Positions 17,715 to 26,800 of a stretch of DNA of 64,000 nucleotides are shown here, in pieces. How positions within the stretch are numbered: the first letter of the stretch is position 1; each line of letters begins with the position of its first letter. Where the stretch lies: contig JANUBW010000001.1 of NCBI GenBank assembly GCA_024809215.1, positions 1,116,001 through 1,180,000 of the forward strand. Direction: 5' to 3'. The stretch is from Niastella sp. OAS944. Lineage in GTDB: Bacteria; Bacteroidota; Bacteroidia; Chitinophagales; Chitinophagaceae. Under the pieces are notes generated by a model, which worked only from the letters and a program-made list of their open reading frames with translations, did no database searches and was not told where the DNA came from. The translations under genes and the position numbers were made by a program.

Positions 17715-18869
17715 TTACTGTAACGAAACTTTATACTTTGTTACAGTATGGTATTTTTGACCCGGTTGTAAAATGGTAGAAGGGAACTTTGGCTTGTTAG
17801 GTGAATCGGGGAAGTGTTGTGTTTCGAGACACAATGCTGTACGAAAATTCACCGGTTTGCCGCCGCTGCTAAATTTACCATCGAGGAAGTTACCGCTGTA
17901 GAATTGAATGCCAGGCTCAGTGGTATATACTTCCAGCTTACGGCCGCTGGTAGTGTCTGACAAAGTAGCTACCAGTTGCAAAGTGCTGTCTTTACGGTTC
18001 AACACATAGTTATGATCGTAACCACCGGGAGCACCACCAGGCACAGAATCAATACGGGCGCCAATGGTATGCGGTGTAGTAAAATCGAACGGTGTACCAG
18101 CAACTGCTTTGATCTCACCGGTTGGAATAAGCGTAGTATCAACCGGTGTAAAATGATCGCCGTTTATTTGCAGGGTGTGGTTCAAAATAGTGTTTTCGGT
18201 GCTGCCGGTAAGGTTAAAATAACTATGGTTGGTTAAGTTAACCGGGGTAGCTTTATCAGTTTCTGCAGTGTACTCGATATTCAGTTCATCGGCATCAGTT
18301 AAAGTATACACAACAGTTACTTTCAGGTTGCCGGGGAAACCTTCTTCACCATCCTTGCTCAAATAAGTTAAAGTAAGTGAAGAGCTGCTATCGGCCGCAG
18401 GGGCTGCATCCCAAACCACTTTATCGAATCCTTTGTTACCGCCATGCAGGTTATTTTTTCCATTGTTAGCCGCCAGCGTATACGTTTTGCCATCGAGTTT
18501 GAATTTGGCATCGCCAATACGATTACCATAACGGCCAATGAGCGCGCCAAAATAAGGTGGCTTTTTCAGGTATTCGTCAAGCGATTCCATACCTACTACC
18601 ACACTCGATTTGTTACCATGTTTATCGGGGGTAACCCATGAAGTAACAATACCACCATAATTGGTGATGCCTACAGTTACACCGTTCTTATTGGTAAGGG
18701 TAAACAACTGCACTTTTTTTCCATCTGTTTCACCCCAATCTTTTGTAGTTACACCTGCTTTGATCATTGTTTCAGAATTTTCTTGTGAAGTTTGTTGGTT
18801 TTCGCCGCCGCATGCAACCATGCCGGTGATAAGGGACAGCAGGGCAACGTGGCAAATCAATCTGTTCAT
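17715..18869 (-). CDS. galM: Aldose 1-epimerase, lipoprotein
   Basis: Mutarotase interconverting alpha and beta anomers of aldoses. 384 residues, with a lipoprotein signal ending GMVAC, so it acts outside the cytoplasm. Family motifs: GVTVGITNYGGIVTSW, GALIGRYGNRIGDAKF, NNLHGGNKGFDKVVW, catalytic His in NLTNHSYFNLTG, GGYDHNYVL, and the catalytic Glu region YTTEPGIQFYSGNFLDG. It follows the GH51 gene by 78 bp on the same strand and would equilibrate released arabinose. The family acts on several sugars, so specificity is inferred from context. Confidence 0.93.
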   Translation of the reverse strand: MNRLICHVALLSLITGMVACGGENQQTSQENSETMIKAGVTTKDWGETDGKKVQLFTLTNKNGVTVGITNYGGIVTSWVTPDKHGNKSSVVVGMESLDEYLKKPPYFGALIGRYGNRIGDAKFKLDGKTYTLAANNGKNNLHGGNKGFDKVVWDAAPAADSSSSLTLTYLSKDGEEGFPGNLKVTVVYTLTDADELNIEYTAETDKATPVNLTNHSYFNLTGSTENTILNHTLQINGDHFTPVDTTLIPTGEIKAVAGTPFDFTTPHTIGARIDSVPGGAPGGYDHNYVLNRKDSTLQLVATLSDTTSGRKLEVYTTEPGIQFYSGNFLDGKFSSGGKPVNFRTALCLETQHFPDSPNKPKFPSTILQPGQKYHTVTKYKVSLQ

Positions 18870-18947
18870 ATGGTAATCCTTTAGTGAGTTAACAAATGGT
18901 TTTTTGAAAATTTGTCAAATATCTGGTATTTTTTTCTGCTAAACACA

Positions 18948-20489
18948 CTATTTTAACTCAAGCACTACTACTGAGAATGGGGGCATTTTCACACTAAGCG
19001 ATTTACCTTTAAGTGCAGCCCCGGTGAAAGGAGCTGGTTTTATTTTAGCAGGGGTTTCAAAACTGTTATAGTCCTGCAATTTGGCGCTTGCCAGTATGCG
19101 GCCGGTAACGGTTTTCAAATTACCACCCTGCAGGTCAATTGAAATGTCTTGCGTGGCTTTGGGATCGATATTTACCAATGAAATATGCACCAGTCCGGTT
19201 GAATCTTTACTGGCAGAAGCTGAAACAGCCGGTAATTTTTCTTTACCAAACACATAATCGTTGCTCTTGATGGTAAGAGGGATCAGTTTAGCATCCTGAT
19301 GTACATTGTACATTTCCATTACATGATAGGTAGGCGTCAGGATCATTTTTTCGTCCTTGGTTAAAATTACCGCTTGTAACACGTTAATGGTTTGCGCCAG
19401 GTTGGCCATACGCACCCTGTCGGCATGGTTATGGAAAATGTTAAGTGTAGCGCCGGCGATCATAGCGTCGCGCATGGTGTTTTGCTGATACAGGAAACCG
19501 GGATTGGTACCAGCCTCTACATCGTACCAGCCACCCCACTCATCCACTACCAGGGCTACCTGTTTTTTAGGATCGTATTTGTCCATGATGGCTGAATGTT
19601 TTGTCACCAGCGAATCCATAAACAGCGCCTGCTTCATGGTAGCAAAATATTGCTCTTCACTAAAATCAACAGCCGGTCCCTTTTTATTCCAGTTTATAAC
19701 AGAATAGTGATGCAATGCCAAACCGCCTAACATGTTTAACGGAATGTTTTTCATAAGCACTTCTGTCCAGTTATAATCTTTTGAATTGGCGCCCGAAGCT
19801 ATGCGAAAGATCTTTGTTTCGTTCGACCAGCCGGTCATGAACGTAGCATACTTACGGTATACATCGGAGTAATACTCGGGTTTCATATTGCCACCGCAAC
19901 CCCAGGCCTCATTACCAACGCCCCAAAACTTCACCTTCCAGGGTTTTTCGCGGCCGTTTTGACGGCGCAGGTCGCTCATAGGGCTTTTGCCCTCAAAACT
20001 TACGTATTGCACCCAGTCGATGAGTTCCTGTACGGTACCACTACCCACATTACCCGCCAGGTAGGGTTCGGTGCCAATAAGCTCACACATATTTAAAAAA
20101 TCGTGTGTACCAAAGCTATTGTCTTCGGTAACGCCACCCCACCAGGCATTCACCATGGATGGACGTTTGTCTTTGGGGCCAATACCATCTTTCCAATGGT
20201 AGGTGTCGGCAAAACAACCGCCGGGCCAGCGCAGATTGGCGATCTTTAATTTTTTGAGCGCATCTATAACATCATTGCGTACCCCATTACTATTGGGGAT
20301 AGTTGTGTTTCCTTCTCCCACATAAAAGCCACCATACACACAATGGCCTAAATGCTCGGCAAAATGACCATAAATATTCTTGTTTATGGTAGTTTTTGCA
20401 TCATCTACTTTAAATACAAGGTTGTTTTGGGCAAGCGAACGAGCAGCGATCAGCGTTGAACAAGCAAAAAGCAAAGCAAAGCGTTTCAT
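18948..20489 (-). CDS. GH51 alpha-L-arabinofuranosidase, secreted
   Basis: Releases terminal alpha-L-arabinofuranose from arabinan or arabinoxylan. 513 residues with signal peptide ending RSLAQ. The TIM barrel shows IYGHFAEHLGHCVYGGFYVG, NLRWPGGCFADTYHW, acid/base Glu194 in WGVGNEAWGCGG, LALHHYSV and nucleophile Glu317 in VVDEWGGWYD; the C-terminal beta-sandwich begins around residue 380 and ends MPPFSVVVLELK. It heads the minus-strand arabinose group. The upstream spacer to fdhD is filled by a composite repeat. Confidence 0.95.
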   Translation of the reverse strand: MKRFALLFACSTLIAARSLAQNNLVFKVDDAKTTINKNIYGHFAEHLGHCVYGGFYVGEGNTTIPNSNGVRNDVIDALKKLKIANLRWPGGCFADTYHWKDGIGPKDKRPSMVNAWWGGVTEDNSFGTHDFLNMCELIGTEPYLAGNVGSGTVQELIDWVQYVSFEGKSPMSDLRRQNGREKPWKVKFWGVGNEAWGCGGNMKPEYYSDVYRKYATFMTGWSNETKIFRIASGANSKDYNWTEVLMKNIPLNMLGGLALHHYSVINWNKKGPAVDFSEEQYFATMKQALFMDSLVTKHSAIMDKYDPKKQVALVVDEWGGWYDVEAGTNPGFLYQQNTMRDAMIAGATLNIFHNHADRVRMANLAQTINVLQAVILTKDEKMILTPTYHVMEMYNVHQDAKLIPLTIKSNDYVFGKEKLPAVSASASKDSTGLVHISLVNIDPKATQDISIDLQGGNLKTVTGRILASAKLQDYNSFETPAKIKPAPFTGAALKGKSLSVKMPPFSVVVLELK

Positions 20490-20687
20490 GTAAGAGCTTT
20501 AAGATGAATAATTAATAAATGTAACAAATTGGTAGTTTATAGCAACAGCGAGAACTGGCAGCATGGTAATCGTTAATTTTATTAAAAAAGAAAAATGGGT
20601 TCTGGAGGAACCTTTGGGACCGTGAAACTAAGTAAAATAGGCATATATGTCAATTTTACGTTTATATTTTTTTTACAAAAAGGGGAT

Positions 20688-20930
<243 letters not shown>

Positions 20931-20984
20931 TTGGCCCACTAGCCATTTACCACTTACCACTAGCCTTTTCACTAACTTTACACA

Positions 20985-21803
20985 ATGCAACAATCAGTGG
21001 CCCATATTAGAATAAAAAAGATCAATGCCAACGGGCAAATGGAGGTGGATGATGAGCTGGCGGTGGAAGAACCGCTTGAGATACAGCTGGCCTGGCAGGA
21101 TGCCACGGGGTTTGTGCAAAAAAACATTTCCGTTACCATGCGTACCCCGGGCAATGATGCCGAACTGGCTGCCGGTTTTTTGTTTAGCGAAGGCATTGTT
21201 GAACATATTGATCAAATACAGCATATTCTACCCCGGCAAAATACCGTGCTGGTGGGCCTGGCTAAAGGAGTGGTGCCGAAATTGCAGCAAACTGAACGGA
21301 ACTCTTACACAACTTCCAGCTGCGGCGTTTGTGGTAAAACCAGCATAGATGCCATTAAAACGGTATCGGTTTTTGCCAAACAAACAGGGGAACTGGTAGT
21401 GCCTCCCGCTTTATTTTACGGTTTGCAAAACACTATTCAGCAACAACAGGTAGTTTTTGAAACTACCGGTGGTTTGCATGCCGCCGCCCTTTTTGATGTA
21501 CAGGGTAATTGCCTGCTGTTGCGTGAAGATGTGGGCCGCCATAATGCGGTTGATAAAGTAATTGGCGTCGCATTGCAAAACAGGTTACTCCCCCTGCACC
21601 AACATATTTTGTTATTGAGCGGCCGGGCCGGTTTTGAATTGATACAAAAAGCCGTAATGGCCGGTATTCGCATTATTGCTGCTGTAGGCGCGCCAAGTAG
21701 TTTGGCAGTGGAGCTGGCCACGGAGCATGATATTACGTTGATAGGGTTTCTTAGAGCGGATAGATTTAATGTGTATAGTGGGGCGGGCAGGATAAAAGTT
21801 TGA
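20985..21803 (+). CDS. fdhD: Formate dehydrogenase accessory sulfurtransferase FdhD
   Basis: Transfers sulfur from a cysteine desulfurase to the molybdenum cofactor of formate dehydrogenase-type enzymes. 272 residues, cytoplasmic. Hallmarks: RTPGNDAELAAGFLFSEGI, the sulfur-carrying Cys pair in TSSCGVCGKTSID (Cys113, Cys116), GLHAAALF, LREDVGRHNAVDKVIG and LLSGRAGFELIQKA. It is immediately upstream of an FdhF/YdeP-type molybdoenzyme on the same strand (62 bp), which is its probable client. A 9 x 7-bp tandem repeat lies just upstream and could affect promoter spacing. Confidence 0.95.
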   Translation: MQQSVAHIRIKKINANGQMEVDDELAVEEPLEIQLAWQDATGFVQKNISVTMRTPGNDAELAAGFLFSEGIVEHIDQIQHILPRQNTVLVGLAKGVVPKLQQTERNSYTTSSCGVCGKTSIDAIKTVSVFAKQTGELVVPPALFYGLQNTIQQQQVVFETTGGLHAAALFDVQGNCLLLREDVGRHNAVDKVIGVALQNRLLPLHQHILLLSGRAGFELIQKAVMAGIRIIAAVGAPSSLAVELATEHDITLIGFLRADRFNVYSGAGRIKV

Positions 21804-21865
21804 GAAGTAAGTAGACCTAAGACATTAAAGGCCCGTTTTTTAAAACAACTTTTAGTAAAAAAACA

Positions 21866-24169
21866 ATGAGCGACAATCATATTCCCGGTGCTGAAAACCC
21901 GGAAAAATTTACCGGTTTACAGGTGGGTGAAGTGAAGAAATCGGCAGCCGGTATTCCAGCCATTATTGAAACCGTAAAACAGGTGGTTGGCGAAGCCGGT
22001 GTTGCCCGCGGCTTTAAAGCCCTGAACCACATGAATAAAAAAGATGGTTTCGATTGTCCCGGTTGCGCCTGGCCCGATCCTGATGATGATCGCTCATCAC
22101 TGGGTGAGTATTGCGAAAACGGCGCTAAGGCCATTGCTGAAGAAGCTACCTTAAAGAAATTAACAACCGAATTCTTTGCACAACATGCAGTGCAGGAGTT
22201 AGCCGCACTTACCGATTATGAAATTGGCCGCAAAGGCCGTATTGCCCAGCCTATGTTTTTACCTGCCGGCGGTACCCATTACCAACCCATCAGCTGGGAC
22301 GACGCCTTTCATAAAATAGGTTCAGCATTAAATAAACTGTCGTCCCCCGATGAAGCTATTTTTTATACCTCGGGCAGAACAAGTAATGAAGCCGCGTTTC
22401 TATACCAACTTTTTGTACGTGAATATGGTACCAATAACCTGCCCGATTGCAGTAATATGTGTCATGAAAGCAGTGGCGTAGCCCTGGGCGAATCGCTGGG
22501 TATTGGCAAAGGTTCGGTAAAGCTGGAAGATTTTTATGAAACTGAGGTGATCATCATACTGGGTCAAAACCCCGGCACCAATCATCCCCGTATGTTAACC
22601 GCTTTGCAAAAAGCAAAAGCCAACGGCGCCCGCATCATTGCAGTGAACCCATTACCCGAAAGCGGACTTATGGGTTTCAACAATCCACAACAGCTTAAAG
22701 GCTTGTTGGGAATGGATACGCATCTTACCGATATCTTTCTGCCCATAACCATTAACGGCGATATGGCGTTAATAAAAGCCATTGCCTACCTGTTATGGCA
22801 ATACGAACAACAGCAACCCGGTAAAGTGCTCGACTATGAATTTATAAAGCAAAATACCGAAGGCTTCCACGAATACATCAGCGATCTGCAACAGCAGAAC
22901 CTGGAACATTTATCACAAGCTTGCGGCATTTCTATTGCCCAAATAACGGAAGTAGCAGAGCTGTTAAAGAACAAAACCCGCATTATTGCCTGTTGGGCTA
23001 TGGGGCTTACACAGCATGTGAACGCCGTTGATACCATTAAAGAAATTGTGAACCTGTTGTTGCTGAAAGGCAGCATTGGTAAACCGGGCGCAGGCACCTG
23101 CCCCGTACGTGGGCATAGCAATGTACAGGGCGACCGTACCATGGGAATATATGAAAAACCCAGTCAGCAGTTCCTGAACAATATAGCCGGCAATTTTAAT
23201 TTTCAGCCACCGCAACATCATGGGTACGATGTGGTAGAAGCCATTAAAGCCATGCATGGCGGCAAAGCAACGGTGTTTATTGCCATGGGTGGAAACTTTT
23301 TATCGGCCACACCCGATACCAATTACACAGCTACAGCATTAAGTAAATGTTCGTTAACCGTACATGTATCAACCAAGCTTAACCGCAGTCACCTGGTGCA
23401 TGGTAAAGAAGCGCTTATTCTTCCCTGTCTGGGCCGTAGCGATAAAGACATGCTTAATGGCGAAGAACAAATTGTATCGTGCGAAAACTCCATGGGCGTA
23501 ATTCAATTATCGAAAGGGGTTTTGCAACCCGTATCGGACCAGTTGTTAAGCGAACCGGTGATCGTTTGCCGGTTGGCCAAAGCCACCCTGGGTAATAGCA
23601 GCCAGGTAAACTGGGATAAATATTTACAACACTACGATCATATACGTACCGATATTGAGCGCACTATTGCCGGGTTTAGCGATTACAATAAACGGGTTCG
23701 CGAACCAGGCGGTTTTTATTTGCCTAATTGTAACCGCGAAGGTTCATTCAATACGGTAAGTAAAAAAGCGCATTTCAATATTGCGCCCATCACTACCATA
23801 AAATTGCACGCTAATGAATTATTGATGATGACCATTCGCAGCCACGACCAGTTCAACACCACTATTTATGGTTTGAACGATCGTTACCGTGGTATTTATA
23901 AAGAACGGCGGGTAATACTCATGAACCAGCAGGATATGAATGAGCGTGAACTAAAGCAGGGAGATGTGGTAGACATTTACAATCATCATGGCGGGGTTGA
24001 GCGGGTAGCCCATAAATTTATTGTTGTGCCCTACCCTATTCCGGTTAAATGTACGGCCACCTATTTTCCAGAAGCCAATGTGTTAGTTCCTGTGAATAGT
24101 GTGGCCAAAAAAAGTAACACGCCTGTTTCAAAAGCTGTAGTTGTTACTGTTAAGAAGGCTTCTGTTTAG
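21866..24169 (+). CDS. FdhF/YdeP-family molybdopterin oxidoreductase
   Basis: 767-residue cytoplasmic molybdoenzyme of the formate dehydrogenase H-like branch (E. coli YdeP type). The N-terminus has AGVARGFKALNHMNKKDGF and CPGCAWPDP (Cys64, Cys67), a family signature. The bis-MGD domains follow: FYTSGRTSNEAAFLYQLF, DCSNMCHESSGVALGESLG with Cys at the Mo-ligand position, IILGQNPGTNHPRML, GTCPVRGHSNVQGDRTMGI and the C-terminal molybdopterin-binding domain (MMTIRSHDQFNTTIYG, LNDRYRGI). Physiological substrate of this branch is not settled; formate is only one possibility. No other redox subunits are adjacent. Confidence 0.92.
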   Translation: MSDNHIPGAENPEKFTGLQVGEVKKSAAGIPAIIETVKQVVGEAGVARGFKALNHMNKKDGFDCPGCAWPDPDDDRSSLGEYCENGAKAIAEEATLKKLTTEFFAQHAVQELAALTDYEIGRKGRIAQPMFLPAGGTHYQPISWDDAFHKIGSALNKLSSPDEAIFYTSGRTSNEAAFLYQLFVREYGTNNLPDCSNMCHESSGVALGESLGIGKGSVKLEDFYETEVIIILGQNPGTNHPRMLTALQKAKANGARIIAVNPLPESGLMGFNNPQQLKGLLGMDTHLTDIFLPITINGDMALIKAIAYLLWQYEQQQPGKVLDYEFIKQNTEGFHEYISDLQQQNLEHLSQACGISIAQITEVAELLKNKTRIIACWAMGLTQHVNAVDTIKEIVNLLLLKGSIGKPGAGTCPVRGHSNVQGDRTMGIYEKPSQQFLNNIAGNFNFQPPQHHGYDVVEAIKAMHGGKATVFIAMGGNFLSATPDTNYTATALSKCSLTVHVSTKLNRSHLVHGKEALILPCLGRSDKDMLNGEEQIVSCENSMGVIQLSKGVLQPVSDQLLSEPVIVCRLAKATLGNSSQVNWDKYLQHYDHIRTDIERTIAGFSDYNKRVREPGGFYLPNCNREGSFNTVSKKAHFNIAPITTIKLHANELLMMTIRSHDQFNTTIYGLNDRYRGIYKERRVILMNQQDMNERELKQGDVVDIYNHHGGVERVAHKFIVVPYPIPVKCTATYFPEANVLVPVNSVAKKSNTPVSKAVVVTVKKASV

Positions 24170-24189
24170 CTGGTAACTTATGAGAATGT

Positions 24190-24353
24190 AGGTTAGAAGT
24201 TGTTCAGTTATTCAGTTCATAGTTCACAGTTCTTTTCGGGATTCAAAAGTATTGGCCGAGCTGTTGCCGCTCACCATTGCCGATTCACGAAAAGCGAGTC
24301 TGGAAATTCGGAGGCCCCTTTCACGTTTGCCGTTTCACGTTTCACGATAGCGA
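24190..24353. repeat. Mosaic dispersed repeats in the FdhF/PEBP intergenic region
   Basis: The 337-bp spacer begins with GTTGTTCAGTTATTCAGTTC and CATAGTTCACAGTTC, followed by CATTGCCGATTCACGAAAAG and CACGTTTGCCGTTTCACG, then TTTCACGATAGCGAGCCTG. Each word is shared with the tracts at 10833-10931, 26130-26162, 30121-30216 or 31377-31440. No gene is supported between 24170 and 24506. Confidence 0.7.
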
Positions 24354-24506
24354 GCCTGCATATAAACGAGCCAAAAAAGGCCGCGAAGAAACCAGTTTAA
24401 ACCTATTAAACCAGTCTCCCCGCAACCCTGAAGGTGAACCCTGTAAAACTAACCTTCCATAACCCTAAAACTTAGTACTACTAAACCATTTATTTAACTA
24501 GTTAAT

Positions 24507-24995
24507 TTACCTTCTTTTATAGCGACCCACCAACTCCCCATATGCCAACACATGTCCCTCCATCGCCTTCTCCAGTGTATTCCGGTTGGTATCGGGTGAA
24601 AGCGTAAGCGGCGCATCCAGCGCATACACCTTAAAATAATAGCGGTGAATGCCGTATGGCGGGCAGGGGCCTCCATATTTATTCTCTCTAAAATCATTGA
24701 TTCCCTGCTCTTTAAATAATATATCCTCCTTTATGTGCGAAGACACCGGAATGTTCCAGGCCAGCCAGTGCACCCAGGCGCGTATGGGCGCATCGGGGTC
24801 ATCCATTATAAGCGCCAGGCTTTTGGCCGTGGGCGGAATATCATAAATATCTATCGGCGGATTAACATTGGCCCCATCGCAGGTAAACCGCGGCGGAATA
24901 AACCCGTTGGTCTCAAACTCGGTACTGCTGATATGCAGAGCGGCAATGTTGCGAAAGGTTTGTCGGGCTGAAATATCGGCGGTGGTAAATTTCAT
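24507..24995 (-). CDS. YbhB/YbcL family (PEBP, Raf-kinase-inhibitor-like) protein
   Basis: 162-residue phosphatidylethanolamine-binding-protein fold, cytoplasmic (no signal peptide). Family signatures: FTCDGANVNPPIDI, LALIMDDPDAPIRAWVHWLA with the DPDAP motif, KYGGPCPPYGIHRYYFKVYA with the GxHRY motif, and a C-terminal LAYGELVGRYKR. Bacterial members bind small anionic ligands; cellular role is poorly known. It stands alone between repeat-rich spacers. About 410 bp upstream of it (24996-25406) hold nothing I can recognise. Confidence 0.92.
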   Translation of the reverse strand: MKFTTADISARQTFRNIAALHISSTEFETNGFIPPRFTCDGANVNPPIDIYDIPPTAKSLALIMDDPDAPIRAWVHWLAWNIPVSSHIKEDILFKEQGINDFRENKYGGPCPPYGIHRYYFKVYALDAPLTLSPDTNRNTLEKAMEGHVLAYGELVGRYKRR

Positions 24996-25406
24996 GGCTA
25001 TACTTTAGATATAGTTTGGTGTTTAATTCAGCGTATAACCAAATGTAACGTCCTTACAAAACTTTAACAATGACGATGATCACACATTGTTGTGACGGCC
25101 GCAATAAGGCGAGTGGGTAATTCATTGCTATAAGTCAATTAGCTACAACAATTTGACCTGCTTCATTCAATAACTTTTCCCTTTTAACCGTTATATATAC
25201 ACAAATGCCCGCCCGCCCGAACAAAGTTCAGTCGGTTCCCTCCATTAAACCTACCCATAACCCCTACGTCATACATAATAATGATTAGGAGCATGTACTT
25301 TAACCAGTAATCAGATGGATTACAAGTTGATATACTTGCAAACCGCAGTGCAGCAGTTGTATTATTGTGATGTGGTTTACTTCTCTTCACTAAAAAAATC
25401 ACTGTT

Positions 25407-26132
25407 ATGTCCAGCTATCCTTTCAATGCAAGCTTCACTAAGCAATTCAGACAGGAACAACCCGTGACATTCTGTGCTGAAGAAAAACCGGTTCAACAGC
25501 TCGTTTTAAGCACCTACAGCCGCATGAACGATACAGAAGTAAATGCCTTAGGTAAATCGCTTAACGAACAATTGTTTGATAACGCCATCATTCACCGCCT
25601 TCTTACAAAGCTTACCTTAAATGATATAAGAGATGCAGCCCGCTTAACAGCTTTTGTAAAAGACACCCATCAGGAACTAAGCAACCACGCCAGTGCGGAA
25701 CCTTTCACTGCGCAATACTATAAACACCTAATTGAATTGCTCACGTCCTTCCAGGAGTTGTTGGATGAGTACGACATGAATGGACAGGAATTATTAATGG
25801 GTAATTTAAATGCCTGCTATTTTAATGAAACCAGCTTTGCCGTTAACCAGTCGGTTGACAGTGAAGAAGTGGCTACCATGCACCGTATTATTGAAGACTT
25901 CCTGTACCAGGTGGGCGAGTACTATCAGTACTTTCATCTGTTGCTTCAAAAAGAATCGGAGCAGACAGAAAATAAGAACCGCGTTACGGTTATGTCGCAC
26001 GTATCTTATTACCTCGATACCCTGATCACCTGCACAGAAAAAATGATCATCAATATAGAAGCAACGCTTGATATGTTGTTGGAGTGGGAAACTTCACTGC
26101 AAAGCCGTGAATCACAAATGTTGTTCAACTAG
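25407..26132 (+). CDS. Hypothetical helical protein
   Basis: 241 residues, cytoplasmic, no domain I recognise. The protein is predicted to be almost entirely helical: a short N-terminal tail, then long amphipathic stretches such as YYKHLIELLTSFQELLDEYD, HRIIEDFLYQVGEYYQYFHL and YYLDTLITCTEKMIINIEAT. A bundle or docking role would fit but is not shown. Its TAG stop forms the first bases of a 33-bp repeat, and the convergent neighbour's stop is in the same repeat, 1 bp away. Confidence 0.7.
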   Translation: MSSYPFNASFTKQFRQEQPVTFCAEEKPVQQLVLSTYSRMNDTEVNALGKSLNEQLFDNAIIHRLLTKLTLNDIRDAARLTAFVKDTHQELSNHASAEPFTAQYYKHLIELLTSFQELLDEYDMNGQELLMGNLNACYFNETSFAVNQSVDSEEVATMHRIIEDFLYQVGEYYQYFHLLLQKESEQTENKNRVTVMSHVSYYLDTLITCTEKMIINIEATLDMLLEWETSLQSRESQMLFN

Positions 26133-26162
26133 TTCATAATTCACAGTTAACTGTTCTCAGTT
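26130..26162. repeat. Short repeat containing the stop codons of two convergent genes
   Basis: TAGTTCATAATTCACAGTTA and ACTGTTCTCAGTTC. The plus-strand gene stops at 26130-26132 and the minus-strand gene at 26134-26136, both inside the tract. Related to 10833-10931 and 24190-24235. Confidence 0.75.
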
Positions 26163-26532
26163 CCTTTAAGTTTGAGATCCTGAGCGTTTTGATCATCTCA
26201 ATTTCCATTTTGCGCGATACCACATGCATGTGCACATAACTTTTCTCAATATTGGTATATGTACAAAATTCTTCTATGGTAATAAGCGCACGTTGTTGCT
26301 TACCATAATAACTACGCATTTGCTGCATCTTCTGCCGCGCGTCGTCATAACTTATTGACATAATTCTGGAAACATCTATTGCACTAATATGCCATTGTAT
26401 AAAAAATGGCCTGGTTTCGTCCTGTATCTTACTGAAACAGGGAAGTGCTTTAGACCTTACATGTGTTCTGGTAACTTTAGTTTTTTGAGCAGTAACGGAG
26501 ATTTGTGGAATAAAGGCCATACCATGATTCAT
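26134..26532 (-). CDS. Small hypothetical protein, helix-turn-helix-like
   Basis: 132 residues. The middle reads SAIDVSRIMSISYDDARQKM followed by QQMRSYYGKQQRALITIEEF, a layout seen in many small Bacteroidota proteins where a helix-turn-helix-like first helix pair is followed by an 'xVTIEEFCxYxxI' segment. This suggests nucleic-acid binding or a regulatory role but is weak evidence. The last residues (LRTVNCEL) are encoded by a dispersed repeat, so the native C-terminus may have been shorter or different. Start at Met 26532; Met 26520 is an alternative. Confidence 0.6.
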   Translation of the reverse strand: MNHGMAFIPQISVTAQKTKVTRTHVRSKALPCFSKIQDETRPFFIQWHISAIDVSRIMSISYDDARQKMQQMRSYYGKQQRALITIEEFCTYTNIEKSYVHMHVVSRKMEIEMIKTLRISNLKELRTVNCEL

Positions 26533-26800
26533 TTAATACCCGCCTGGTGTAAAAACCAAACGTGCAAGTTTTGCCAATAACGGCTCGGCTTACCAATCAG
26601 AATGCCTTTCCAATATATTATAGACACCTCTACTATATGCTCATTTGTAAAGGGTGGGCTAATTTACAACTTTCAGGTATACACGGCGAAAAAAATTAAC
26701 ACACATTTGATATTAATCAAAACTACTCCGCAGCACGCCTTCTAACCCCAATCTGGCATAATAATTATGTGAGATATTGGTTACACACAACCCGGGGTAT

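Noticed and set aside
26777-26800. Upstream TTG start for treS
   Set aside because: The ATG at 26801 gives the normal TreS N-terminus.
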